DNA of 64,000 nt from Buddleja alternifolia. Its lineage: Eukaryota; Streptophyta; Magnoliopsida; Lamiales; Scrophulariaceae. Position 1 is the stretch's first letter. Every line of letters begins with the position of its first letter. Under the pieces are notes generated by a model that had not been told where the DNA came from, searched no databases, and saw only the letters and a list, made by a program, of their open reading frames with translations. Where the stretch lies: contig CM033408.1 of NCBI GenBank assembly GCA_019426215.1, positions 32,253,409 to 32,317,408 on the forward strand. Direction: 5' to 3'. Position numbers and translations under genes: made by a program. This document shows positions 1 through 20,446 of this stretch, piece after piece.

Positions 1-61
1 GGTCTTCCTGAATATAGATCTAGGAACAGGATAATTCAGATGTTCTCTAAAAATATGTCAG

Positions 62-8359
<8,298 letters not shown>

Positions 8360-8720
8360 TGAGGAGAGACAAGCTCTTGTGTCTATGTTCTTTGTATGTG
8401 TATTCTCCTCTATCTGGTTTTAAAATAAGAGTTGAGATCTCCGAACGAGGCCCACGAAAGCCAAGGCGCTCCGGCAGTGAAAGATATTGATATTCTTTTG
8501 AAAAAGAGAACCAGTTAGATCATGTAATTCATTATTATTATTATTGTGTCGCTCTAGATAAGTGGTGCATTTGGGTTCTAAATTAAAGTTTAGAAACATT
8601 TTGTGGTGTTATATTTCTATTATTTTGTCTAAGTTAAGAGGTTGTGACATGGTTTGGTGCTGGATATTTTTGTTCAGAGTTTGTTTCTTGTATCACTATG
8701 TTAGAAATAAATGAGGTTTG
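8360..8720 (+). other. VHA-B 3' untranslated region
   Basis: Follows the VHA-B stop. An AATAAA hexamer at 8706-8711 and T-rich sequence around it make a plausible poly(A) region. No ORF worth calling. Confidence 0.5.
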
Positions 8721-9377
8721 TATCTGGATTTCTCGAAAGATTTCTCAATACATTATGCAACTGCAGTGGTTCATTTCAGCTATAAAACGTTAAGATCAGA
8801 ACCCACGAGTCACACTTCATGTATAAGAGCTGTGTGGGTTCATTCACATGGAAGGATGGTGATGATCACCCCGAGACTCTAATTTTGGGAATCACCAAGG
8901 ATGATCCAATCATGTGAAAAATGTTGACCATGTTAATTATTTTCCGATTTAGTATGTGTCACCTGCATTAAGAGTACCCAAGTGTGTGTACGAAACATTA
9001 AATATGTATATGATAGATATTATAAAATGAAGTTGTAACATCCTCATGTATGTTTGTGACTCACTTGACTACATACCGAATTGGAATATATGAAATGAGC
9101 GCCTCTGCCTTTCTTCTTCTTCTTCCAAAGCATATAAAAAGTCTTGAGACATTATAACCAAGAGATAGCTAAATGCAATGTTCCCGAGTCCCATTACGTT
9201 GGGTTTATAAGAGTTTTATAATGTTCGTTAGAATATTACCCACTTTAGAATTATTGATTGACTTTTGAAATTGTTTAATTCTAATATGATTATCAAAATG
9301 AAATAATATCATATTATGATTTAGTGCATTTCCGTATTATCCTAGTGGTACGAGAGGGATTTCTAATTCTAACAAGA
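8721..9377. other. Intergenic, nothing recognised
   Basis: AT-rich spacer downstream of VHA-B. I see no gene, RNA or clear repeat in it. Confidence 0.5.
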
Positions 9378-9636
9378 GGAAAATTACATACCGTCCCCCT
9401 CATTTATTGCATAATTACCAAAATTCCCCCTCATTTATTGAAAATTACCAACACACCTCCTCATGTTAAGGATTTCTTACAACTACATCCCAAGTATGTT
9501 TAAAAATTCTTACAATTTTACCCCCTGCAAACCTTATAAATAAACCCATTTAGGGGGTGTGTTGGTAATTTTTAATAAGTGACAGGAGATTTTGGTAATT
9601 ACACAATAAATTATGGGGTCTGTGTGTAATTTTTTC
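9378..9636. mobile_element. Palindromic MITE, about 260 bp
   Basis: The left arm GGAAAATTACATACCGTCCC... and the following GGTAATTTT-type motifs are complementary to the right arm, which ends in TGTGTGTAATTTTTTC. Pairing extends about 70-90 bases per arm around an off-centre loop. No coding potential and no certain target duplication. Confidence 0.6.
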
Positions 9637-9743
9637 TTCTAAGAAATTGGAAAAATCTAATAGAATATAGACTCAGACATTTGATCGATTTGATCAAATA
9701 TGTACTCATGCCTCATAGTCTTAAATTTCTATCGAAACACCGA

Positions 9744-10132
9744 GGTTGTGTTTGTTTTTGTTTTCAAATATATTTTGGCCAAAACTTGTTTGCTTTATGT
9801 TTTTTTGACCAAAAAAGACTTTTTTGGTCAAAGAATTTGTCAGCTATTGTCTCCCTATTTGTGTCTACTTTAGGGTGCCTACTAATTACATCAACTATAA
9901 TATATATATATATATAACCATAATATTATAATCATTTAAAACATATTATATTATTTTTTCAATCATTAACTAATTATAAACACAACTTTTTAGATAAAAA
10001 CTTACATGATTTGACTGCTACAGTAATTGAAAATAAAATCAAACACAAAACCAAACACATTTTCATCAAAATACACAACTCCCAATAAACTTTTTCACCA
10101 AAAAAACTCCCAAAATAAAAACAAACACAACT
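9744..10132. mobile_element. PIF/Harbinger-like MITE, 389 bp (copy 1)
   Basis: Inverted termini GGTTGTGTTTG / CAAACACAACT, with CGA repeated on both sides (9741-9743, 10133-10135). Its whole length is similar to the reverse complement of 30662-31052, which has the clean family termini and a TTA target duplication. An internal (TA)n run is present. It is more diverged than the second copy. Confidence 0.75.
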
Positions 10133-10135
10133 CGA

Positions 10136-11870
10136 AATTTCGGGTTTCCTAAAGTTCTGAAACGAAATCCCATTTTCGATCTAATTTTGCAGAATATCCA
10201 CCGAAATTTCGACCAAAGCCCGAATTTTTTTAAAATTTTAAATAATGTCATAACTATTTTGCAAAATATCCACCGAAATTTCAACGAAAACCCGAAATTT
10301 ACATTGAAATCCGAAATTTAAAATTTTACTCCATTATCTATATTTTATTTTAATCTTTCATGATTGATTTTATTATGAAAAGTTAATTTGAATTTTTTTA
10401 TTTATTTGGGATCACACCTTTGTGATCTTCCTAAAAATTGCATATATGATTTCGAATGATATACTTTATCGAAATTGTATATCATTTACTTTAATGGATA
10501 ATTCTTATGAGATTCAGTCATTGTTTTACTATAAAATTTAACTTGTATTATCAACATATTTTCATCATGACAATTAACAAAACTCGCTATATATATATCT
10601 CCTATGTACACTATTATTAATGTATATGATACATAATTTTGTTAATTAAATATATCTAAAGTTTCATTTAACATTTTCAATTATTTCTATAAATTTTCGT
10701 TATTTTTTAAGAATCGAAAATGAAATTCAAGGTATCCTCAAAATTTCCTTAAATTTTGACGTAGAACAAGAAGCCGACATGTTTTTGGATAGGTTCGAAG
10801 GAAGAAAAGTGAAAAACAAGCAAAAGATTGCCGGTGAGACTTCAAACGGCCATAATTTTTTATCTGCTTGGAGTTATGGGGCCCACAAGATACCAAATCG
10901 AAGCTCTTTTTGAGAGGAATCCAATCAAATGGGTAGATAGATCGACCCCAAATTCCATCCTTTAGGCCTTCGTTCGGTCCGTTTAGTGTTTTTTTTTAAT
11001 TTCAGCGTTTTTGTTTTATTTTTAATTATTATCTAGTTGTCAAATGGGGCCCAAATTTCTACACGTGTCATCTCGTAATTTTTGGGTAAAATTTGGTAGC
11101 GTTTCGAGTCCGTTAGAATTCTAGTGGTTTTTGGAGTCAAACTAGGAGTAGAAGTAGAAGTCCTAGTTTATTTCAATTAGGAGTCTTTCTTTTTCTCCTA
11201 TAAATAGTTGCTGCAATTTATTTGTCTTTTCAGATACCATTTTATCGTTAATAAAGAATTCGAATTTATTTACTGTCAAGTTTCTTGAGTTATCCGAGAT
11301 TTTAAGACGTGTTATTTAAAACTCTCAAAATTGCTAGCTTTCGCTCCGTCACCATCTTAGCATAACTATCATACAAAACGCTTTATGTCATGTTATACAG
11401 AGGCGTAATAGACATAACATGACCGAAACAGTTAAAGCATTCACAAATTGAGATAAATTGCAGCGAAAATTACTTCTCAATTTTACAGCGTACTAATTTT
11501 CATAAATAGGTTGATAATTGGAAAATTACGAGTTCTTAAACCATGCTAATTTGATACCATATGTAAGTTAAATTTTATAAATTACATGATTCCCATAAAT
11601 TTTAAACGTCATGATTTTCACATAATCTCATAAATAAAGACTAACCTTTATCCATAGCATTCGATAGTAGTCTTTTCATGTTGACCATCAATCAATGATT
11701 TGCAAAGTCTCTTGAGGAATATCGATTTCTCTCCCATGACCCCTCTTTGAATGATGAAAAATATACGTACACTTTTATCAGAATATATTATCTGCCTTTT
11801 ACATAATGTCTTGAGTTTTTGGGGTAGAAGGGCAGATAGATGACCAATTTTCTTTATATTAAAACTCTAA
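10136..11870 (+). other. Intergenic; possible LTR remnant near 10.7-11.4 kb
   Basis: 10136-10320 contains short scattered repeats of CCGAAATTTC. From about 10730 to 11390 the sequence resembles a retroelement LTR: a GGGGCCCACAAGATACC region, a TATA box CCTATAAATAG near 11200, and AATAAAG near 11252. LTR ends and a target duplication were not found, so this is tentative. No gene seen. Confidence 0.35.
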
Positions 11871-12931
11871 GGCTCCGTTTGTTGGCCAGGGAATGGAATC
11901 AAAATTGAGAATTTGATTGTCTGACATCAGATTACTGTGTTTGGTAACACTACTTAAAATCTTAAATTATGGGAAAGGAATCAGATTACTCAAAATAGGG
12001 AATCCTGCACCCCAAAAGAAGGAATTTAAATCCCTATTTCTTTGAGGGTTTCTTATTCCCTTTTTCAGGGGAATCTGAAAATAAAATTTGCTAGACATTT
12101 TTATTATTCATATTATGTCCCTTTTTATCAATAAAAATATTATATATAATTATTATATTTCATCATATAAGAAAATATATTATATAAATTAATATATATA
12201 TATATATATGTATATTTGTATATTGACAATTTATATATATAGCTTTTATATTTGAATATATATTTACATGATAATAAGATCTATAATTATATATGTGTAT
12301 ATATATATAGCTTATATATATATATATATATATGCAGACACATATGTATATATATATATATTATGTAAAATAAATAAATAATTAAACTAAAGTATATGAT
12401 TATATATATGCATTATACTGAAACATATATACACACATACATATAATATATATATATATATGTGTATGTGTGTGTGTGTGTATTCAGTTATCTATTTTTC
12501 GTACTTCACATTTTGGACCCATTAATTGTTTTGACATGTCATAGCCAAATTAATTTATTGTTTTAATAGTTAGTATTTAAATATTTATTATGCTATAATA
12601 TTACAATTAGTATCAAAATAAATTAACTTTTTTAGTATAAAAAATTCACAAGTTTAGGTGACACAACGTATACAAATAAATTAACTTAAAAATAAAGTTA
12701 ATTTAATGAAAATTTTCAAATGTGAATTTCATTTCTTATGAAATGTGCATGAATTAAGCTTACTTCTTCTTAAAAAAAAAAAAAAAAAGTGCATGAACTA
12801 AACATTAAGAAGATCTTTCTTCTATTTTTCAAACACAACCAAACATTATTATGGAATCAGATAACTGTAAATCTGATTACTAGATATCTGATTCTCAATT
12901 TGGATTCCATTAATGGCAAACAAACGGAGCC
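11871..12931. mobile_element. PIF/Harbinger-like non-autonomous element, 1061 bp
   Basis: Inverted termini GGCTCCGTTTGTTGGC / GCAAACAAACGGAGCC with related subterminal arms. TAA is duplicated on both sides (11868-11870, 12932-12934), as expected for this superfamily. The middle (about 12180-12480) is a (TA)n/(TG)n-rich microsatellite expansion. No transposase ORF. Confidence 0.85.
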
Positions 12932-13159
12932 TAATCGTTGTCTTCCATCAAGACACTTTTTTACTTAGAATCATGACTTTTCTTTAAGTAAAGTCATGTA
13001 TTTTCTCTAACCAATAGGATAATATTGCTTAATATTACAACATTAATTATTTTATCAAATAGACTTTAATATTGATAAAATAATTACATGTAATTTATAA
13101 TATGTGAGCCATATATTTCTTACAACACATTGATACATAATATGTGTTCAAATGAATTA

Positions 13160-14575
13160 CGAAAAATTATTGTTTAGGGAATAGGAAGATTTCAAATTTA
13201 TAAAGACACAATAATTCTTAAGTAATTAGGGAGAAGAGATTCCTAAACTTTACAAATTACTAAAATGATAAATTCAATGTAAAATCATATTTGTGTCACC
13301 TATATAATCTAATTTTTTTTAATCATCCATATTCTTCACTTATTAATTTTCGTTCATCACAAATTAAGTTTAACTTTTTTTTCCTTACAAAGTTACCAAA
13401 TAGATTTATCAAAAAATGCAAGTAATATTCTATTGTATGTTTGAAACAAATTTACAACACTTAAAAATACTTTAAGAAAATTAAAAATTACATTAAATAA
13501 AGTTTTTAATTTTATTTACAAGTAACGACTTCAGAAGTTGCAATCATGTAACAAGAAGTAAGAGATTAAGAAAATATTAAATAGTATATCAAACAATGCA
13601 GTTATGATATTTTAAACAACTTCCGAAAATGATACTTGATAAACTATATGATAATTCATATTATGACACATTAATAATTAAAACAATTAGCCCTATGATA
13701 CATTAAGTTATCATAAGTAATTATCTTTTTATGATAATGTTTTAATTGAAAGAACCACCTACATGAATATTTTCTATTCAATTCTTTATGAATAATGTCA
13801 AAATTTGCATAGTATTCTATAACATTTATCATTGATGATCATTTGTATGATCATAGTTGTAATCGCATGCTTTGTTGCGCGCAAAAAATATTCAGATCAA
13901 AGTTATTAATTAAAAAATATTATTAAAACAAGGTTGAGTATTTTTAATTAAAATCGTTCAAGAAATATAGTTAAAGGCATTTAATTACAAGGCCATAGAC
14001 GATGAAATAGTCAAAAAAAGAAAAAGGTGTTGCACGAATACAAAATTGTTATTTATATAAAAAAATTATATGATATTATTTAAAAAATTTAGATGTGTTG
14101 TACAATTTTCCTCAATTTATATTGTATTTTTTATTCAATGTAATGGGTCAATTTGTACAAATGAAGATAAATAAACTTTAATTAGTTATGAAAGAAAATT
14201 GGGCATGTGAATAATTCGTATTTTTCTAGGAAACATATGAAGTGTGTAAGACAAAATGATTTTGCATTCAATTTGTCATTTTAATAATTTGTTTCAAATA
14301 TACAATATAATATTACTTATATTTTTTGATAAATCTATTGGGTAGATTTGCAAGGAAAAGTGTTATACTTCATTTGTGATGAAAGAAACATTAATAAGTG
14401 AAAAATATGGATAATTAAAAAAAATGATGAAATAGGTGACACAAATTTGACTTTGCATTGAATTTACTATTTTAGTAATTTGTATAGTTTAGCAATTTCT
14501 TCTCCCTAATTAGTCAAGAATTGTTGTGTCTTTATAAATTTGAAATCTCTCTATTCCCTAAACAATAATTTTCCC
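13160..14575. mobile_element. Mutator-like element with long terminal inverted repeats, 1416 bp
   Basis: Terminal inverted repeats of about 300 bp, the left starting GAAAAATTATTGTTTAGGGA and the right being its near-complement. A perfect 9-bp duplication AATGAATTA flanks it (13151-13159, 14576-14584). Long arms with 9-bp duplications are characteristic of MULEs. The middle has no coding potential, so it is non-autonomous. Confidence 0.85.
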
Positions 14576-14659
14576 AATGAATTATTAAGATATAGAAAAT
14601 TGTAATTTGAGCAAAAAATTGAAAATCGTATCGCCAATTTCGACCCGCATTCTTTTATG

Positions 14660-15348
14660 TAGGCCTGTCAATTGGGCCCTATGAGCCGAGCTTAGGGTGG
14701 CTCAAGCTCAAGCTCAAACTCATCGGGCTTGAATATTATAGGATCAAACTCAGCTCATAAATTTTTTTCTTCGGCTCGGCTCAAACTCAAGCTCAAGTTT
14801 TTTACGAGCTTTGGGCCAATTTCGGGCCGAGTTATTAGTTTTTCTCAAATAAAAAAGACATCCAATAGAATTATATTAAGAGACTAATTTAAATAAATGT
14901 TTATGCTAATGAGTATGTATAATTCCAAATTTTACTAATGGAATCAAAAAGTCTACAATAATAATTACGAAAATTGAGAATCTTTATCAATGTCTATGAG
15001 ACTATGACGCAGTATAAAATAATTGGAAGTTTTTCCTAAACCTCAAGTGTCTACTAATATATAGATTTCATCGATTTCGTAAATTTCAAACTTTAAAATC
15101 TACAATGTATTTTATATAAATTAGTTTAAAAATAATTTTAATATATGAGACAGAGCATTAATTAGAGAAAATTTTGATTTCGGATTATTCGGGCTGAGCC
15201 TATCAAAGCCCAAGCTCAGTTTACAAATTGGGCGGGTTCAATTTGTAAGGTCAAACTCGGTCCGACTCATATTCAATTAGGCTCGACTCATTCTTAAGTG
15301 AGCAGAATAATCGAATTTCAGGTAGGCCCGACTTAATTGACAGTCCCA
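14660..15348. mobile_element. hAT-type non-autonomous element, 689 bp
   Basis: Termini TAGGCCTGTCAATT / AATTGACAGTCCCA with a perfect 8-bp duplication CTTTTATG (14652-14659, 15349-15356). Subterminal sequence is rich in CTCAAGCTCAAGCTCA and its complement, in the same style as the larger hAT element at 885. No ORF. Confidence 0.87.
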
Positions 15349-16519
15349 CTTTTATGCACGTGACGCATACTGATGAGCGTAGCACGAACTCATTACACAA
15401 ATATATGACGTAACAAACAATATGACACAAGTGCACATCACTCTCAATGCAATTGACTAGAGTCGTCCAAAACATTTCTTATGTGGCCTTGTGGTATTCT
15501 TGATATCGAAAAGGTGAATAATGTGAATCCATTTTGCGTCACTAAGTGACCTTTGTATGCACTCAAATGGATTATAACTCATTAAATAACATGTGATAAT
15601 GTTATACTTAGAAAAAAAAATGTGATAGTGTTATAATTTCATTTTATAATATTATTATATATATTTTTTTTGGTACAATAAAGTTTGGGTGGGATCGGTG
15701 CCGGTCCCCCACCCGGGCCAGGGCATGCCACACGCTTTCTACGGCGCTAGGAAACTTACAAATCGCCCACCAACAGCTGTCCTACATAGTCCAAATATGC
15801 AATTAAAAAATCTACGCAAAACTCTTATTTCGTTAGAAGCTGAGTCTATTTTTCATGTTTTTCACCTTTATTGACATGTTCATTTGACAATTATATCCTC
15901 TACATACAATATAAAAGATATGTTGTGTTATTTCACCTTTATTGACATGCTCATTTAACAATTATACTCTCTATACCTTTGTCAATGGATATTAAGAAAA
16001 TACTCCTAATACAAGTCAATTGATCACATCCATCTCTATTTGCATTTTTCGTCCGTTATCTTTATCACTTTTGGATTTTGGTCCTGTTTTTTTTTTTTCG
16101 ATGTGCAAAGTCATCCAATAACTATCAATATTTTGGCAATTTTAGTTCGATTTCGATTGGAGCAGACCAATTTGGTCGCATTTTACCATGTGTCAGACAC
16201 GTGGTGCTATCATGGACAAAAAAATGAGAATTTTCCAATTTTCCCGCCAAAATAGACGCTGACTAGGACAAAATTAATGATGTGCAGTCACCATCTATTT
16301 GGCATGCCACCACATTAATTTTGTCCGGTCAGCATCACACCATGAAAAGAATAATGAGCCAAAATTCTAACCTCAAACCATATGATGGTTTCAAAGTTAG
16401 TGGAATTAGCCGAATTCTAAATCAAATAGGATTAAATCAAAGGAGACATAACATCCTTTAAAAGTAAGCTCTGGAGAGTTTGTAATTCCTATATAATTAA
16501 CTGGTAATTTGATGGATAT
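15349..16519. other. Intergenic spacer with a short tandem duplication
   Basis: A 71-bp period duplication begins with TTCACCTTTATTGACATG at 15861 and again at 15932. A GC-rich patch at 15685-15770 preceded by a T-run could be the 3' part of a SINE, but no target duplication was seen. No gene recognised. Confidence 0.4.
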
Positions 16520-17218
16520 GCAACTTATTCCAAAGAAGAAATTCTAGAGGAATTAAGTAGGCTCCGAGAAGAAATAGTTATTACTATGAAATGGATCCAC
16601 ATCGGAACCATTGAAGTAGTAATCAAAGCCAATTTCAAAGAAAGAGTTGATTCTCCATTACATTTATCTATAATGGATAAGAGAATCAATAATCTAAGAA
16701 ATGGTTATCTTGGTACAATGGTAGGAAACTTATATGCTGGTAAACTCATGTTTGACATTCATCCCAAAATTGCATATAACCCAGCTAACCAAGATTTCAG
16801 TCGAGTCTTAACCCTTCATCAAGATTTTAAAAGAAACGATCTTATGAAAGAAGACAATAGACCATATTCTATAACTTATAGAATTGTATATGCACTTTCC
16901 AATACACATCATTCTGATTTGTATATAAGGAAAGAGTATATTGAAATTTCAAGAGTTTTCAAGGAATTTGCTAAAGTAATGACACCTGATCCAATTCAAA
17001 TACCAAGAATTGGTGGTGTTGATATTTTAATCAGAGACCATCCAGTTCTAGATCGATCAATGAGCACTAGAACAGATTTTACTAGCAGAATGTCCTTTTC
17101 AGAAGAAAGGATTAGGAGTTTAAAAGGAAAAAAATTAATTGAAGATCCAACTCCCCAAACTATTAGGATAAATAATGTAAAAATTAGATGCCCTGAAGGA
17201 TGGAAGAAATGCAAGTAA
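16520..17218 (+). pseudogene. Endogenous caulimovirid movement-protein-like relic
   Basis: An open frame continues from about 16520 through an ATG at 16586 to a TAA at 17216-17218. From that ATG it gives 210 residues. It resembles the 30K-type cell-to-cell movement domain of plant pararetroviruses (Caulimoviridae). The motif-rich part runs through residues 1-140 of the ATG-started frame, including a DFKR...YALSNTHHS stretch. The stretch upstream of the ATG is open and coding-like, so the true start is lost. A protease remnant of the same virus type follows at about 17.8-17.96 kb. Florendovirus or a related genus is likely but not shown. This is an old, broken genomic copy. Confidence 0.72.
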
Positions 17219-17960
17219 TATTTGATATTACAAAAAAAGATAATTACTTTCCTTGTGAAGATTTATATTACTTACAGCAATCTGTGATTAACAAATATCA
17301 AGACATGTTAAAAATTGCAATCATGAAGTATTTGTTTCAGGTATTGCAGGACGTGACCAAGGAATTGTGACCATGGGATTAAGTTTTTTTGAGGACCATA
17401 AACCTTGGGGAATAAAAGGAGCAGGTATGGAATTTTGTGTAAATGGTCATCTCGTTAAGGTTGAATGACTAAATCAATTTTCTATAACCATACTCTTGTG
17501 ATATGAATTATGGCTAAATATAATCATTATGTTTTACACCATAATTTGGGGTGTAAAATATTTTGTGTTCATCCGACTTTACATCACGACATTGATCCCT
17601 ATTACTGTCGGAGCTTCCGACAAACGAATAGGTTCAAAAGAAATAGAGCCAAACAATACTATGTTTTAAAAAGTAATGAATTTTGGAAGCAGGAAATTGT
17701 TTCACCTGAATTCGAAAATAAATCATAGGTTTATCAAAAATGGGTAAATCATCATGTGTACTGGTGTTTACCAGACGAATTGAAAATGCTACAGGAAGCA
17801 GCCTCAAAATTGGCAGGTTAAAAATGACTAGTTCATTTTCAATAGACATATCTATTAGTATGTTATACGAACAATATAAGTTAGAGTATTTTGCAGCTTA
17901 TATTAATTCAGGATCAGGGATTTGTACAGCAAACCCGGTGTTTTCCCTAGTAATACTATG
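17219..17960 (+). pseudogene. Endogenous caulimovirid remnant with protease-like end
   Basis: Downstream of the movement-like frame the coding signal is fragmented by stops and frame changes. Short peptides are visible in shifted frames near 17340-17465. The last part (about 17870-17940) resembles the start of a pararetroviral aspartic protease, but the active-site Asp of the D-S/T-G motif reads Asn (NSG). No reverse transcriptase or full capsid region follows. The relic stops abruptly near 17960 where unrelated repeat sequence begins. Confidence 0.6.
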
Positions 17961-18104
17961 TTGACTAACGGTCAAAATACGGATATTGGCTTTGGGACCA
18001 ACATTGAGACTTTTTATAACTTATGAGATTAAATGTGAGATTTTCATAAAGCGCGGGATTAAATGTGTACTCTGGACTAGTTACGGGACCAAAAATGAGA
18101 TTAA

Positions 18105-19131
18105 CCCCCCTAACCTATTAAAATGTTCACTTGACACCCTCATCTTTGGTGAATGTTGCATTTAACCCCGTGTTGACCGGATATGGTAGAATCTAAGAGA
18201 ATATTCCATCGTAGAATTGAAGATAATTTGAAGTATGTGCACTTTACCGCCTGACCTTTGAAAAATGTGCACTTATCCCCCTATCATACACATTACTATT
18301 AAATTCTTATTATGATTGAATAAAATAGAATTTTTCATGAATATTTTGACATGTGGCGTCCAATTTGTCCTATGTATGGAGATTTCAATAAATTTGGGTA
18401 TTTTTGAACCACATTATTATCATACATTTATGTACGTTAAATAGTTAATTTAATTTTATATTTTTACTTCAATAAATGTTATGATATAAATAAATCTATG
18501 CATAAATAAAAATTTGTTTACGTCAAATTTTGCACTTCAATTTACTAATAAAAGGTTGATGACAAATTTTAAAATTCATTAGTTTTTGCTGCCAAAACCC
18601 ACCCAAAAGTATAATCTCTCTTATTATTTATGTAACCTAAGCAACCACATTATTTATTAAACAATAATAATAATTCAAGGGCAATAATTAAAATATTTTA
18701 ATTATCTAACCTACATGAACTTAAAAAAGAAAAATAACTATAGAATAATTTGTAATTATAAGATAACTTGAACTATTGAAATGTCAATATATAAATCAAG
18801 CAGTTCGTAAATTATAGTATTTTGGTGAAAAATGTTCCATTTTATTCAACCAAAATAACAATTTGATGGTAATGTATACAATAGGTGGTTAAATGCACAT
18901 TATTTAAAGGTCAGGGGGCAAAATGCACATTGTTTTAAAGGCCAGGGAGAAAATACACATGTTTCAAAGTATCAAAAAATCTTCGATGGAATATTCCTCT
19001 AGATTCCACCGGAGATAGACAAAGGGTGTAAAGTGCAACACTTATCAAATGTGAGGGTGTCAGGTGCATATTTTGATAGGTTTGCGGGCAAAATGCACTT
19101 CCCCATTGGGGGGGGGGGGTATCTGCATTTA
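18105..19131. mobile_element. Foldback/TIR element, about 1.0 kb
   Basis: The left arm (about 18105-18290, motifs CTAACCTATTAAAATG, TTGACACCCTCATC, GGAATATTCC-like) is complementary to the right arm (about 18890-19110, CATTTTGATAGG-type motifs, GAGGGTGTCAGG, GATGGAATATTCC). The centre is AT-rich without an ORF. A G13 run lies at about 19107-19119. Exact ends and target duplication are unclear. Confidence 0.6.
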
Positions 19132-19141
19132 TCCCTACATA

Positions 19142-19517
19142 TCTATACTATATATAAAGTGGGAGAGGCTTAGAGAAACTAACTTGGGCTGTCTAGTTTT
19201 GGTGAAGCCACTTCTATTCCAAAAACTTGACAAGTGTCCCAAATAGTTTCTTTTATATATTATATCTCCTATATTCATTTGACTTTTAATTTCTATTTCC
19301 TATTTCTTCTCCTATATTCTCCTCCTCTCTGCTAATATTTCTTTATTTCTCTCGCTCTCTCATTTATACATTCTTTTTATTTCCCCTTATTTTTGTTTTA
19401 TTCGTTTAATGTTTATTCAAAAATTTAAATGTCAAATCCATTTTATTTTTATATTAATTGATTTTACTCAAAAAGAAAAATTAAGTTTTTCTATTTTTGC
19501 ACACGCATAGAGTGTGC
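19142..19517 (+). mobile_element. Helitron 5' end and 3' hairpin, terminus lost to a LINE
   Basis: Begins TCTATACTATATATAAAG after an A, a start common in plant Helitrons and similar to the one at 42798. At 19499-19517 lies a perfect hairpin GCACAC-loop-GTGTGC of the sort found about 10 bases before a Helitron CTRR end. Only TAAAG follows before the poly(T) of the minus-strand LINE, so the terminal CTAG appears displaced. Non-autonomous. Confidence 0.45.
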
Positions 19518-19530
19518 TAAAGTTTTTTTT

Positions 19531-20446
19531 TGAACGCACGTAAACATACTATTATTATTTCAAAGTAACCGAGAGATTATAAAAACTTCCTACTTTAGTA
19601 CAACGAACATAAGTCTGACATAAGTCACTATACAACACATCTTCCAAAAACGAAGGACAGTCGTGCCAAAAGGCCCTTAGATCGGGTGTCCCAGTGGCAT
19701 GCTTGGCTAGCTTGTCTGCTGAGCTATCTCGGTATACAAAAACTAGCTTGACTCCCTGAAACTCAGTGAAGCTCTGTGAGCTCTCTCGGATCAACGTGTG
19801 GCTGGTAGGAGGGCCCCTTATTGAAACAATTATAAAGAAAGCGTGATTCAGACTCGATAATGAGATATGTGATACCAAGCGTCTTAGCAAAATTTAATCC
19901 TTCTCGAGCGGACCAAAGCTCAACTACATTGTTAGTGGTAACACCGATATTAATAGAAAATCCTCCTAAAAACTTACCTGTAGAGTCTCGAATAAGACCA
20001 CCAATACCCGAGAGGCCTAGGTTACCCAAGGAAGAACCGTCGATGTTAAGTTTGTACCAATTGGTAGGTGGTGGAAGCCATTTGAGTGAATGTGTCTCAA
20101 TATTAGATTGACTAGCGCCATGTCTGAGAGTTTGAACATGGTTGAGAGTGTGTTTCCAGCCAGTTTTTGATGAGTTCGTTCTGAAACTGAGCTTGGTTGT
20201 GCGCTGTCCAATATGCCAAAAAAGAAGAACTATAGTTTGGAGAAAAGTGAGGTCACGTTTATGGTGATAAAGATGGAGAATGAAGTTGCAGTTCGGGATT
20301 GGAAAGATAGACGGAAAACGAGCACGAACATTGGCAAAGAGAGAACAGTCAAGAAAAATATGAGTAGGAAAATCGTCTGAGCTATGACAAAGAGAGTAGG
20401 TCGGATTAGGTAGTCTATGCTTGTCGAATAAAAAATTACTCCTTGG
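19531..20446 (-). pseudogene. LINE ORF2 C-terminus: zinc-binding RT tail and RNase H
   Basis: On the minus strand the zf-RVT part (CHSSDDFPTHIFLDC) is followed by an RNase H domain. The first Asp (LNIDGSS) and Glu (VELWSAREGL) are present, and the third acidic position reads ESES instead of the usual ESDS. A frame change near 19800 separates this from the end FVYRDSSADKLAKHATG. This is the continuation of 22247-25226, displaced by the solo LTR. Confidence 0.85.

Noticed and set aside
10066..10284. Minus-strand frame of 72 codons
   Set aside because: It spans a MITE end and repetitive CCGAAATTTC sequence, with no similarity recognised.
16586..17218. Reading the movement-like frame as a functional host gene
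   Set aside because: It lacks plant gene features, its upstream part is open without a start, and adjacent sequence is a broken viral remnant.
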